A stretch of DNA of 64,000 nucleotides from Rhizoclosmatium globosum. Lineage: Eukaryota; Chytridiomycota; Chytridiomycetes; Chytridiales; Chytriomycetaceae. Numbering within the stretch: the first letter of the stretch is position 1; every line of letters starts with the position of its first letter. The position numbers and the translations under genes were made by a program. The notes beneath the pieces were generated by a model. The model worked only from the letters and a program-made list of their open reading frames with translations. It was not told where the DNA came from and ran no database searches. Where the stretch lies: NCBI GenBank assembly GCA_002104985.1, contig MCGO01000020.1:1-64000 (forward strand). Direction: 5' to 3'. Positions 33,515-44,543 of the stretch are shown here, piece after piece.

Positions 33515-35182
33515 ATGCTCGGAAACAACACGTCCGACTACTCTGCCACGCGTTCAGTTGCCTCTGGCTCAACTACTCCATCCCTCTCAACATACGAATC
33601 AGTTACACCTTATGGCCATGTAACTCCTTTGCCCCAACAAAACAACTGCTTTCTCAACAAGTACGTGTCAATCAAAGAACTTGGAAAAGGTATGGATCTT
33701 ATCTACCGCTTCCGTATCTCATTCAACTCCAAGGTGCATACGGAAGTGTCCTCCTCGCAAAACGCGCTACTCCAACAAACAACCCAAAACAAGACCCCCT
33801 CCAACAGCAACCCTACGTCGCCATCAAATGCCAACAAATCACAGAAACAATCCCTTCCCCAGTTCCATCCACTACCACATCCACCACATCAACAAGCCCA
33901 CCCCCCAACATCATTCGTGAACGTTTAAACATTCCAGCAGCTTACATTCGTGAACTCATGGTCCTCCAAACAATGACTCGTTCCTGTATCAAGGATTCTT
34001 TTCCTTTCCTCGTGCAGTTGTTGGATCACGGCAAGGACGTTGATAGAGCGTACCTTGTGCTTGAATATTGTCCTTCTACTCTTGCTTGTAGTCTGCGTGA
34101 GCGTTCTTGTTTTAATATGAATTGGTCTGCGGTGAGTTTTTTTTAGAGATATGGCTGAGTGAATAGAGTGAGTGGAGGGAACAGCGGGCGGAACGAGTAA
34201 CTATGACCGACGAAGTCGAAGAGTGAAACTGTGAGCGAAGCGAAAAGAGATTTCCGACAGATTTATTGACGCAGTCGGAAGGCTTATTTTGGCAAGCGAA
34301 GCGAGCAATAGAAACCTCAATCATATCGTATTCATCCCTTAGATTCAACACCAACACTAAACCCCGATTCCTTCAAACACAAAACAGCACATCACATACC
34401 AACTCACACTCACACTCGCATACCTCTCCATCCACGGAATAATGCACCGCGACATGAAACCCTCGAATATCATGCTCCAACATACAACCCCCGGAAACCC
34501 GCCATTGATCAAACTGATTGACTTTGGTCTCGCCCGTCGTGAATGGGTTCCCGCGCGTCCATACTCGCCAGCTGTGCAGACTGTGATTTATCGTGCACCG
34601 GAAGTGTTTTTTCAGCAAGAGTTTCCGGTGGGTGGTGGGAGGGCTGGGAAGCAGTATACCTCTGCGATTGATGTGTGGAGTGTCGCGTGTATCTTTGCGG
34701 GTTCGTCTTTCATTTACGTATTTGCCATTCAAAAGGTTTACAAATTCTTCGACAGAATGTTTGACTGGAAAACAGTTGTTCAAAGGTGAGAGCGAGATTG
34801 CTGTTCGTCAAGATATTGTCGAGTTGAGTACTTTAATTCCAGGTTCCTCTTGAAACGCTATACTTACTCCTTTGTTGCAGAACACTTGGTCGGCCAGAAG
34901 AAGACTGCTTCGAATTTGAAACTCTTGAAATCGTCGGGGCCCTACATCCTGGAAAGTCTCTCAAAGCTAGGTTCCAACGCCACTGTTCCGAACACCCCGG
35001 ATTTCTGGCCTTGATGGAGGTCAGTACGCTTTTTTGTATTTTGGTTTGTGTAAGTTTGTTGAAAATAGGGCATGTTTGAGTATTCTCCAAAGAAACGCTT
35101 GACTCCATCCGCGATTCTGTTGCACCCATTCTTTGCCTCGATCAAAGAACATTATGAAAGATGGGTTGAGTTGGTGATTTAA
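33515..35182 (+). CDS. CDK-like (CMGC) protein kinase
   Basis: Exons begin at 33515-33689, 33734-34131 and 34388-34700, then two or three short ones to 35182. The Gly loop is split by an intron (ELGKG/AYGSVLLAK). The ATP Lys is in YVAIKCQQ and the catalytic loop is MHRDMKPSNIM. The metal-binding motif is IDFGLARR and the activation segment ends TVIYRAPEV. DVWSVACIFAECLTGKQLFKGESE follows, typical of CDKs. The insert between the Lys and the C helix (Pro/Ser/Thr-rich, ~25 residues) and IREL in place of PSTAIRE suggest a divergent CDK7/CDK10/11-like member. The third exon is reached through an unusually long 256-bp intron. Confidence 0.8.
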
Positions 35183-35420
35183 TGGGTAGTTGACTAGCGG
35201 TTATTCAAACAACCTTTCCCTCTTGTTTCATAATTAATCGAACGTTATAGTGATTTATTTACGACTAAATATATACCGCTTATACACCATACGTTCCTTC
35301 CCAAAATCTGATTGGATCCAACAACTCTGTTCCCCCAATCACAAGCTGCCGAAAATCAAAAAATTACACAACACCACCTAACCTAAGAAAAAACAACAGA
35401 AGGAATAGAACGACTCGAGA

Positions 35421-36006
35421 ATGCTATCCATCCTCATTCTCGCCCTCGCCGCATTCCATGTCAACGCAACATCCCTCATCCTCAACGATTACTCCACAAA
35501 CTCAACCCTCGCCGACCGCGACTCGTACGTTGGCGGATGGAGCACCTGTGGTGACGACAGTTTCGTAATCAACACGATCCAACCGTTCTACGTCGGCGGA
35601 GGAACACAAACAGTCTTGACCATGAATGGATGGTACAAAACCCCCCTCAATTATCGTAATTATAAAAAAAGCTTCTCACACAATATTATGAAGGTACACT
35701 GCAACAGTCAGTGCAGGCGCGATCCTCACAATCTCAACAACAGTCTGCGGAGGATCGAAAGGATCTTCGTCGCCATGCATCCTCCCCACATCTCATTCGT
35801 ATTCATACAATTTCTGCGCGCTTCCCGGAGCTGTGTGTCCAATCGCGATGGATTGGATGACGGTGAACCAACAGATTGTGATTCCACCTCCAGAAACTGT
35901 GATTGGTGTGTGGGGGAGTGCAAAGATTTTGGTGCAGGCTGGAAGTAGTGTTGTATTATGTTTGCAGAATTCGAATTTGCTGTTTCAACAGAACCCAGGG
36001 AATTGA
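35421..36006 (+). CDS. secreted ML-like (lipid-binding) protein, copy 1
   Basis: Two exons (35421-35632 and 35694-36006) join as NGW/YTATVSAGA. A signal peptide (MLSILILALAAFHVNA) leads a ~155-residue beta-rich domain with six Cys (VGGWSTCGDD, TTVCGG, FCALPGAVCPIAMDW, VVLCLQNS). Size, Cys spacing and the VxxGWY and final VVLC strands resemble ML/NPC2-type lipid-transfer proteins of fungi. Confirmation needs a profile search. It is followed in tandem by a paralogue, which confirms the splice site. Confidence 0.6.
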
Positions 36007-36318
36007 TGCCTTGGTTTCGTTCCTCGTTAAGATACTTCCGTTCGTTCTTCGTTTTATTCACAAATAAATACCTTACCTTTAATTTTTGCTTTTTTCTGCG
36101 AGTTTCAGCTTGTCACGCTATCTCCAATCATGTTGCGAGAATTGCTGCCATTGTCGTTGACTTCCCATTGTCGTCCATTGTCTCCCATCCAACAATGAAG
36201 CGCAAAAGACCACCAAAAATCAAAGACTCTCTTCACTTTAAAGGAAAGAAAGAATCCCTGCAAACGTAAACGCATATGATCCTATCGCCTCTAGTTTTTA
36301 ACCCGATTATGCTATCAG

Positions 36319-36892
36319 ATGCTTGCCTCTTCAGTAGCCGTCGCCCTAATTTCGTTCCTCCTCCCTCTCTCCACCTACGCACAACCAAACACGGCCAAAT
36401 ATCCACAGGACGCGTCATGGTTTGTTTGCGATAACTCAGAATCATTCACTTTGAACGCTGTCAACCTCCCACCCATGGTAAGACCCATTCCAAAAACCCC
36501 ACTTCTTATTATATCTTAGTAAACGCTTAAATTTATTCTAGGCGATGGGAGGCGGCCAACCCACAATCGTCCAATTGAACGGATGGTACACCGCAACCGT
36601 AACAGCCGGCGCCAAGATTCAGATGCAAACAACAGTATGTTCACTTGGTGGTGGGAACCCAGGCCAACCATGTTGGGGCCCTGTTTCCCAAACCCAGACT
36701 TTCGATTTCTGTACATTCAAGGGAGTGAACTGTCCGATTTCAAAGGACTGGATGACACAGAATTTGCAGCTTGCGTTGCCGGGTATTGTTCCACAGTTTA
36801 ATATTTGGGGACAAGCGACTGTTAAGATTTTCAATGCGGATGGATCAGTTGTGCTCTGCTTCAGCAGCAACAACTATTACTTTCACATGTGA
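36319..36892 (+). CDS. secreted ML-like (lipid-binding) protein, copy 2
   Basis: Two exons (36319-36477 and 36542-36892). It has a signal peptide (MLASSVAVALISFLLPLSTYA) and then the same pattern as copy 1: WFVCDNSESF, LNGWYTATVTAGAKI, TTVCSLGG, DFCTFKGVNCPISKDW, and a final VVLCFSSNN. The introns lie at different positions in the two copies. The duplication is therefore not recent, or introns have moved since. Extracellular sterol or phospholipid binding is inferred from the resemblance only. The 312 bases between copies show no other feature. Confidence 0.6.
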
Positions 36893-37034
36893 TAATCTTA
36901 CATGCTTCTATCCTTTATCATTACGTTATTTATACCCATTTCGAAGTAAACTTTCGATTTCTCTTGTTTCATAGTCGCTACCCAATTCTAGACTTGGTTC
37001 AGATTCTAAATGTTTTACTACAACACTGCAACTA

Positions 37035-38078
37035 TCATTTATAAATTGACATGACGATAACTCCCGCAAGAAGCAACATGATTCCTCCCGCCTTCAACGC
37101 CGACACTTTTTGGACTGGGAGCCCAAACAACCCAAAATGATCAAATATCGTTGCAGCCAAAAGCGTTGTACACGTCATGGTTCCAACCAAAACAGCAGTT
37201 CCCAAGCGAGCTGGCAAATAGGTCACTGTACAAATGAAAGCAAAGTTGACGGGTGCAGCAATCCATGACCACCATGGAGCTTCTCTGAATACTTTGCGGA
37301 AGTCGGTTGGCTGCTTGGAGTGCTGTACCAAGAAGGCAAGGAATGATGGAACCACAGCGAGACCACTGTTTGCCATAACTGAGAACGAGCTTGATCCGTA
37401 CCCAACAGACAAGGAATACGAAAGACCAGCTTGAACAGATCCAAGTGCTCCAGCCATCGCAGCGAAAGCCAAGAAGATGGAATACTTGAATAAACTGCCC
37501 TTGTTTACTTTGGAAGACGTAGCTGACTCTTCCTCTGCCTTGACAACATCAACCTTGTGCTCATGTGCTTGTACCACACCAGGAGAATCAGGAAGCTCTT
37601 GAGCCGGTGGCACAACTTTAGAAGGAGCGAAGCCAATGACAATGACAGAGAACAAAATGACACCAAGTCCAACAATGGACCCGGTAGAAGCTGTGTTTTG
37701 AGGCAACCCAATAAGCCCATAGTTGTCCAGAATAAGCGCAACCGTCATATTAACAGTCACTGAAACAACAAAGTACAGCGACGCTCCCAAGACTGGAATA
37801 ATCGTACAGATACACAACACAACAAAAGGGCCACACAACCCACACAGGTACGCAAACCACTGCGTATTAGCTCTGCCCAACGCAAGGTCCGGTGAGCTTC
37901 CACCGTTCGTATCCGCCAACCACAGAATCAGCGCTGGGAAGAAAGCAAAGAAGAAGATGATAAACGTTGAGAAACCCGGACCGCCACCGAGCGCAGCAAG
38001 CTTTGACCCCGCAGCACCTTGGAATGTCATCAACGGTCCAACGACAGCGGGGAATATGATTGTCCAGTCAATGGCCAT
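37035..38078 (-). CDS. DMT-superfamily permease with two fused DUF606 (YdcZ-like) domains
   Basis: A single exon of 347 codons. The protein has about ten hydrophobic helices in two homologous halves, separated by a charged linker (HEHKVDVVKAEEE). The halves begin WTIIFPAVVGPLMTFQGAAGSKL and FLAFAAMAGALGSVQAGLSYSLS, each resembling the DUF606 family. In bacteria that family is usually a ~140-residue single-domain protein. Substrate is unknown; the superfamily moves metabolites and drugs. The lack of introns in a gene-rich spliced genome and the bacterial family make transfer plus fusion plausible, though unproven. Confidence 0.75.
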   Translation of the reverse strand: MAIDWTIIFPAVVGPLMTFQGAAGSKLAALGGGPGFSTFIIFFFAFFPALILWLADTNGGSSPDLALGRANTQWFAYLCGLCGPFVVLCICTIIPVLGASLYFVVSVTVNMTVALILDNYGLIGLPQNTASTGSIVGLGVILFSVIVIGFAPSKVVPPAQELPDSPGVVQAHEHKVDVVKAEEESATSSKVNKGSLFKYSIFLAFAAMAGALGSVQAGLSYSLSVGYGSSSFSVMANSGLAVVPSFLAFLVQHSKQPTDFRKVFREAPWWSWIAAPVNFAFICTVTYLPARLGTAVLVGTMTCTTLLAATIFDHFGLFGLPVQKVSALKAGGIMLLLAGVIVMSIYK

Positions 38079-38399
38079 GTTGTTTGTAGTGGCAGGTAGA
38101 TTCGAGAAGGGTGTTAAGGGAAAGAAATTGAGGAAGGGAAGGAGGGTGATTCGGAAAATTTCATGTTTTCGGTCAATTTCGGGTGGCTTGCGCGAGATTT
38201 AATCAAGGGAAGCCGCATCCTGCGCAAAAAAGGAGTGAACGGCTCTGTCGTGAAGCTAGATCCGGAGGCGTTCCTATCTATCACTATCTTCGCCGACTTC
38301 ACCATAAGGTGACGATGTCAGGATACCTACTAGTCTCTAAAATTATCAAACACAAGTATATATTTTATTAGGGCAGAGCACAAATAAATCAAAACCCCT

Positions 38400-40816
38400 C
38401 TACCACATAACAACACGCTTCTCAGGCGAAAGGTACATTCCGTCACCCTCCTTAATCCCAAACGCTTCGTAGAACTGCTCAACATTGGCAACAACACCAG
38501 CACGGAACGGTCCAGGAGCATGTGGATCCATCGCCAACCGACTAATCGCAGCCTCCTTTGTCATCTTAGTCTTCTGATGGGAAGCCCAAGCCGCGAAGAA
38601 GATTCTCAACAACGCCAACCGCCTCTCCACCTCCTCAGCTCCAACCTTTTCCGCAACACGCTTCGAAAAGGCTTGAACAGCAAGACTAACACCTCCCAAA
38701 TCAGCAAGGTTCTCACCCATACACAAACGTGGGTTCATTTTGTGAACGTCGCCAGTCTCTGGGTCTGTGAAGGTGTATTCCTGGAGCGCCATGATATCGC
38801 ACTTGCTTTCAAAGAGGGCAGCATCTTCAGGTGTCCACCAGTCGTTCATGTTTCCGTCCTTGTCGAACGAACGTCCTTGGTCGTCGTATCCGTGGGTGAC
38901 TTCGTGGGCAATGACGGCTCCGATTCCACCAAAGTTAACAGCATCCAAGACAAGCTCGTCGTCAGCAGCCAAGGCACGGTCTTCGGCATTCACTTCGTAT
39001 TTGAGCTGGTCGATTGAAGCAGTGTAGTATGGAGGCTGCAAAAATGCGGCGGGGAACACAATAATATTGTGACTTGGGTGGTAGTATGCGTTTACGACTT
39101 GTGGCTCAATCTCCCATTCACTCTTGTCAACTGGCGTGTTGATCTTGTGCAAAAAGTCCACTTGGAATGAAAAGATCTTGACTTTTTGGTACAATGTCCA
39201 GAGCGAGTCGCCTTCCTCAAAGACAAGACTTTCGTAACTCTTCCATTTGTCAGGGAATCCAATCTGGGTTCTGAAAGTAGCGAGCTTCTCAAGAGCAGCT
39301 TCCTTGGTCACTGGAGTCAACCAATCGTTTCTTTTGATAGACTCGCCCATCACTTCAGCGACTTCCGCAATCATTTGAACAACCTTGACCTTGTCTGCCT
39401 CGGAAAAGTACTTGTTCACAAACACTTTACCAAACAAGAATCCAGTCCAACTGTTAACAAGAGCAACGGATCTCTTTTCGTCACTCTTTTGCTCACGTTG
39501 GCCGTAAATCTTGCGGTTGTAGAAATCAAAGAACTCAGCGTCAAGAGCTTGCGTGCTGTACTGGGAGGCAGCGTGAATGGCCTTGTATTGAAGGTACGCG
39601 AGCAAGTCGTTCTTGTTTTCCTCAGCAAAGAGAAGAGTGAAGACTCTGCGGAAGTAGTCACCGTCGTTGACAGAGATTGGGAATTGGTTGGCAGTGCTCT
39701 CTGGGTAACTCTTCGCATAGTTTGCCTCAAGAGTTGCACGCAAGTTCAAGTTTCCGTACAAAGACTCCAAGAAGAGACCAATACGTTCCTTGGTGGCGTC
39801 ATCAACGACAACAGTTCCCTCTCCTTCTGGGTAGTTGGCTTCCTTGGCATCAAGAGATCTGAGCTCGTTAATTCCAGAGAAGAGAGTGTCGAGGGAAGTT
39901 ATGGTGTAGTATTTCGAAAACTCTCGTTCCTGGTCGCGCTTCATGGAAATCTGAGCCAACTTTGTCTCGAACCGAATCACGGCGGCAGCAAAGTCTGGCG
40001 CAAGACGGTCTTCACCAACAAGCTTGGCAACGTTGGTGGTATGGGCCAAGAAGTGGGCACGCTTCTCCTCAAACTTGTCATCAAAGTAGTAGTCACGGGA
40101 CGGCAGAGAGAGTCCATATGGATCTAAGTTGAGGACCTGGGCCTTAGAATCATCCAACGAAGGCTGTGCATGGAAGAGAAATGGCTTTGCAATTCCAAGT
40201 TTTTGGGCGTGTGCCAAGTATGCCGCAAGAGAAGCATCAGTCCAAGATTCGCAACCATCGAACAACAACTCGGTAATTAACGAAAGAGCTTGGTCAACAG
40301 GCGCAATTGAACCGCCGGTTTCAGCCCAGTCCTTAAATCGCTGGACAGAGGCAGTCCAAATGGCAAACAGCTTTGCCTCATCTTCATTCAATTCCGCTTT
40401 TGAAGCAATGTCCTCGAGCAGCGACACCTGCTTTTTCTGCGTAGCGTCCATCAATTCGTAGAAGGATCCCCAGGCTGGGTACTGGAATCCAAAATGATGA
40501 GACAGTTAGGCTTGGTGGAGATCAGATTAGCAATTGAACATACCTCGGCGGGAACAACGACTGCCGGATCGTTAATCCACTCAAAGTTGACGTGCTCGTA
40601 GAACTTGTCCTGAGCCCGGGGCTTCTGAAGGGCTGTACACATGTTAGCCCAAGTGATACTAAGGCAATGTCACCAACCTTCCACAATCGCAGCTGCAATC
40701 GCCTGGTACCGAGTTGTGATTGTGGTAGCCTCACGAACGACTTGGGAGGTTCCATCAGCCTTGGTTACTGTGGTCTTGGTGGTCTTGGTCTCCACAGTCT
40801 TGTTGAAAGAGGGCAT
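38400..40816 (-). CDS. M13-family (neprilysin/PepO-like) zinc metallopeptidase with unusual N-terminal module
   Basis: M13 enzymes cleave small peptides. Exons: 40678-40816, 40544-40632 and 38400-40481. The zinc site is VIAHEVTHGYDDQG and the third zinc ligand lies in GENLADLGG. The C-terminus has DPHAPGPFR. There is no signal peptide or membrane anchor, unlike animal neprilysins, and no final CxxW (it ends VVMW). A cytosolic form is therefore likely. Residues 1-46, encoded by exon 1, are not part of the M13 fold. They match the start of the neighbouring GDH2 (TKTTKTTVTKADGTSQV...ITTRY). The peptidase domain starts at DKFYEHVNFEWIND. Confidence 0.9.
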
Positions 40817-40941
40817 TTGGATGATCTTTGAAAACGGAAAGCGGGTGGCGTCAGAAAGCCAAAACTCAAATTTCGGGTATTATCGGGTCACAATAAAAGG
40901 AATGTGCATTTAAGAAGGATGTATTCGTCAAATATAAATGT

Positions 40942-43900
40942 CTAGTGCGAAATTCTACGCAACTTGTCAAAGTATGGTGCCAAAAACTCGAAAAAGGCGA
41001 ATTGAGATGGATTTGCTCCATACTTGTACACAAAGCGAGAGGCCAAGTAACTTCCAAAGATAGCTTTAACATAAGCTTCTGGAATACGAGCGAGAAGCGT
41101 GTCCATCCCCAATTTGTCAAGGAGGACCTTTGGTAATGCCTCGGAAAGAACAGAACGACGAAGCGCTGCATTTTCCCAAAGGGTTGTGCTCTGGAGCTCT
41201 TCGTTCAATTTCACGATACTTTCGGACAACGTATCCGAGAGAACAGAACGTGGAGTCCCAGTACGGCGACCTTCTCGCCATAGAGATTCAAATTCAAGAC
41301 GCGCAGTGGTTTCGATAAATTGCTGAACAGATGCGACATAGTCAGCGTAGAAATTTGGAACCACGCCATTTTTAACGGTCATATTCTCGTCGAACTCAAT
41401 GTCAGTGAAAGCCAATGCTGCAAGAACCTCAAGCGACGACGATGTAACTCCTCCTTTGTTTGCAGAGGCGTCCTTGAATAAAATAACTCCAGCCTCCTCC
41501 AGCTTGAGACGAGCTTCTTGTGTTAAAAACAAGTTCGCGCCTTCGACAATGTATCTGAACTTTGGTGTTCCATCGTCTTTGAAAAGCTTTATCACGTTTG
41601 TAATATCCACGGATTCTGGACGTCCTCCACAAGGAACGAAAATGTCTGCAGAAGCCAACGGATTCAGATGAAATTCGTTTCGAAACTTGAACCCCGAACC
41701 AACAAGAGTCCCGTTGGGCAACTTGACATTATTCTCGTCAATCAAGATGTGGAATCCATCTACAGAGAGCTTGGCAACGTTAAACTCACTGATCGTTTTC
41801 CTAGCATCAGCAAGACGTCTCAACTCAGCTCGATCAATCCCAATAGGATCGTACAAGACACCTGACCCATCAACAACTGCAATCGTCATGTCTCCAGAGA
41901 TTTTAATCTCATTCGATCCCAAATCCCCATCCGGTCCACCAGTCTGAACTTTTGTAACCTTACCCTCATCAACCCCCATCTTCTCATAAATCCCAAGAAT
42001 ATACTGATGAACAGAGCGCGTCGTCATACCATACAAGTCATGTGGAATACCACCCAACTCCTGCGACTTCCCCGTCGTAAACGCTTTCCAAAACGACGCA
42101 CCACGATGGCGAGCATGCTTCGCCGCCCAGTCCATAAACCCAGCTGTCCCTTCATCCGGTCCAAAGAACAAAATCTCTTGCCGTCCATACAAATCCACAA
42201 TAACGTCCTTGACACCCGGAGTCTGTCCAACCACAACTAAATCCAACACCGCATCAACGTACTTTTCAAAAGCGACTCTAGACTGGTTTTGGTGTGATGG
42301 GTCCAATAGAATAGTTCCTTTACTCCCGCCTTCAGGGATATCCTTGTTCTTGCGTTGTTGGGTGCTTGCCAGCGCGTAATTCTCATCAAACAATCCCCGT
42401 AGGTTTGTGGAATACGTTTCCTTGTTTCTTGATGTGATTACCCGGATTCCACCGCGAGCAATGTCTCGAAAGCGGAGGTGGAAGCCGCGGAACTCGGATC
42501 CGACGACAAAGAACATTCCGAACAAGGGTTGCGGGTATTCCGTGGCAGGAAGGAATTTGGGGTCCAGACGGAACGATAAGGCGGTTTTGGTGGGTTGATA
42601 AAAGTTGGTCTTGAGAATGTGTTTGTTGAAGGTGGCAAGAGACTCGAAGATCTGAAATTCTTGTGTGTTCGCAGTTGACTTGCGGATTGTATCCAAGAGT
42701 TCTGACTTAGTTAAGACTGGGGTCGCTTGAAGTCTTTGGTAAGACAAGCTTGGTCCGAGTGCGTTACCAGTGTTAATGTAATGCACCATAGCAAAGTCGA
42801 CGTAGCAAAGTTTAATCAGGTGCGGGTACTGTCTCAGCACTTGAAGAATGTACTGAGGAGTAAACGTGTCCGACCTGAGTCGCTTCTTGAGATTCAACAA
42901 AATTTCATTGTGATTCGTGTCTTCGGAGTCAAGAAGAGACGAGAGTGAGGAATACTCGCTACCAAGACGATTAAGAAAATGCTGCGCGAATATCCATCCA
43001 ACGTGTCCATAAATAGCTTCTTGAACTGAAATCAAGTCAGGGCAACTTATCGAAAGAAGAAAAACGTTACCTGAAAGTTTGCCCTCGCGAAAGTCTCCTT
43101 GAAGGGGCGTATTTGGAAGACAATACAAGAGTGAAGCCTCTTTCATAACCTGCACAATTGATTCCTCCATAGGTGGTACTCCTTTCTTCTCCAACCGCTT
43201 CAGGTACACGGACAGGACCACAACACCATTCGCAAAAGACTCGACAAATTTCTTGGTGGAATAAAGCCCGTAGTACTGATACAAGTCCGTCAAAGCCGAA
43301 AAGTAATTCTCTGTAGTACCCTGCTTATAACCGATAATCAATCGCTTCTCAATACTGTTTGGGACATGTTGACATTCAATAACAATGCCAGCACGAACCA
43401 AGACTTGCTTGATAACCCGCTCATACGAAGTATAGGTAGCTGGGGTGCAGTGAACGATGAAATCTGGATCCGAAATACTCTTCATCAAGAATTCGTTGGA
43501 TTCGGAACTTTTAGGAAACGTGCATTTGCGGACAAAATACGACATGAGGTTGGTCGAGAACGCGGCTGTGCTAGAGGAGCGGTACGACTCCAGTCGGTAG
43601 ACCGCCTCCTTGTCCTTTGCATTCAAATACTTTTCATCAATTCTGTCCACAAATTAATCAGACAACCCTGAAAGATATAGTGTGGCACCCTTACATCCTC
43701 TCATACCCCAAACGCGACGACGCTCCTGGCGCGGCACTCTGAATGTAAATCGCCCCGTTTTCAGTTTCTCGAACCAAGTTGATATCAAGCACGGATTCGT
43801 TCTTGATAAACGCATCAATCTTGGCAGCGAACAGAGCGAGAATGAGCTGGGAAATGTTTTCAGGAGTCTCAAGCTTGAAATAAAGATCCTCTAATCCAAG

Positions 43901-44247
43901 GTGTCTTTTTGTTCAAGACAAACCTCGGTTAGTGTGCTGAACTTCACAAGCAGAGCTGCACTCAACTTGTAAAACCAAACAACCTCCGCCTCAACATGAT
44001 CGCTTGGAATCAGCCCGGTTTTCTGGATCAAAGACGACACATGCTTCATCTGATCAACCGTCTGGTCTGTAATGAATTCCCCTTATTCAACACGTGGCCT
44101 CAAGTTTAGAAATACCTCCGGAGGACACCAAAGCCAGCACCGGCTCATACTTTGTCGTCACGATCGTTTCCTCCTTCACTTGAGATGATCCATCCTTCTT
44201 ATGGACTACAGTTTGGACTGTCTTTGTCGACACTATGCGTCGCATCT
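40942..44247 (-). CDS. GDH2: NAD-specific glutamate dehydrogenase (large type)
   Basis: The enzyme oxidises glutamate to 2-oxoglutarate and ammonia. The main exons are 40942-43025 and 43071-43642, with a further exon at about 43695-43890 and two 5' exons up to the ATG at 44247. Signatures include FRDIARGGIRVI, the catalytic-Lys region IPEGGSKGTILLD, GPDEGTAGFMDW, the nucleotide-binding TGGPDGDLGSNEI and FVPCGGRPES. Total length is near 1050 residues, right for the fungal large type. The extreme N-terminus (STKTVQTVVHKKDGSSQV then TTKYEP) matches the start of the adjacent M13 peptidase. A 45-bp intron is stop-free and in frame. Confidence 0.92.
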
Positions 44248-44543
44248 TGGCTTGTTTGATTTTGAGAGAAGATTCCGATTCCTCCGAAATATTAAATGGG
44301 AGAATTTCAAATTTGCAAAGACAAGCATTTAAAAAATCAAGGAGGAGACTGGGAGGGAAGTTGAGGCCCAATAATTATCGCCAATCCTGCTGTTGATATC
44401 CACCTTGGCAGAACAGAATGATCAGCCTTGTTTAACTGAAATTGTTAACAACAACCACATTCAATCTTGGGCAACTCAAGTTAAATGATAAACAATTCTT
44501 CGTTTCCATTTATCTGCCAAGTTATTTATTTGCTTCCACAAAA

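Noticed and set aside
39186..40127. Plus-strand frame of 313 codons opposite the M13 peptidase
   Set aside because: The opposite strand encodes a well-conserved peptidase; the frame shows no family features and reflects codon bias.
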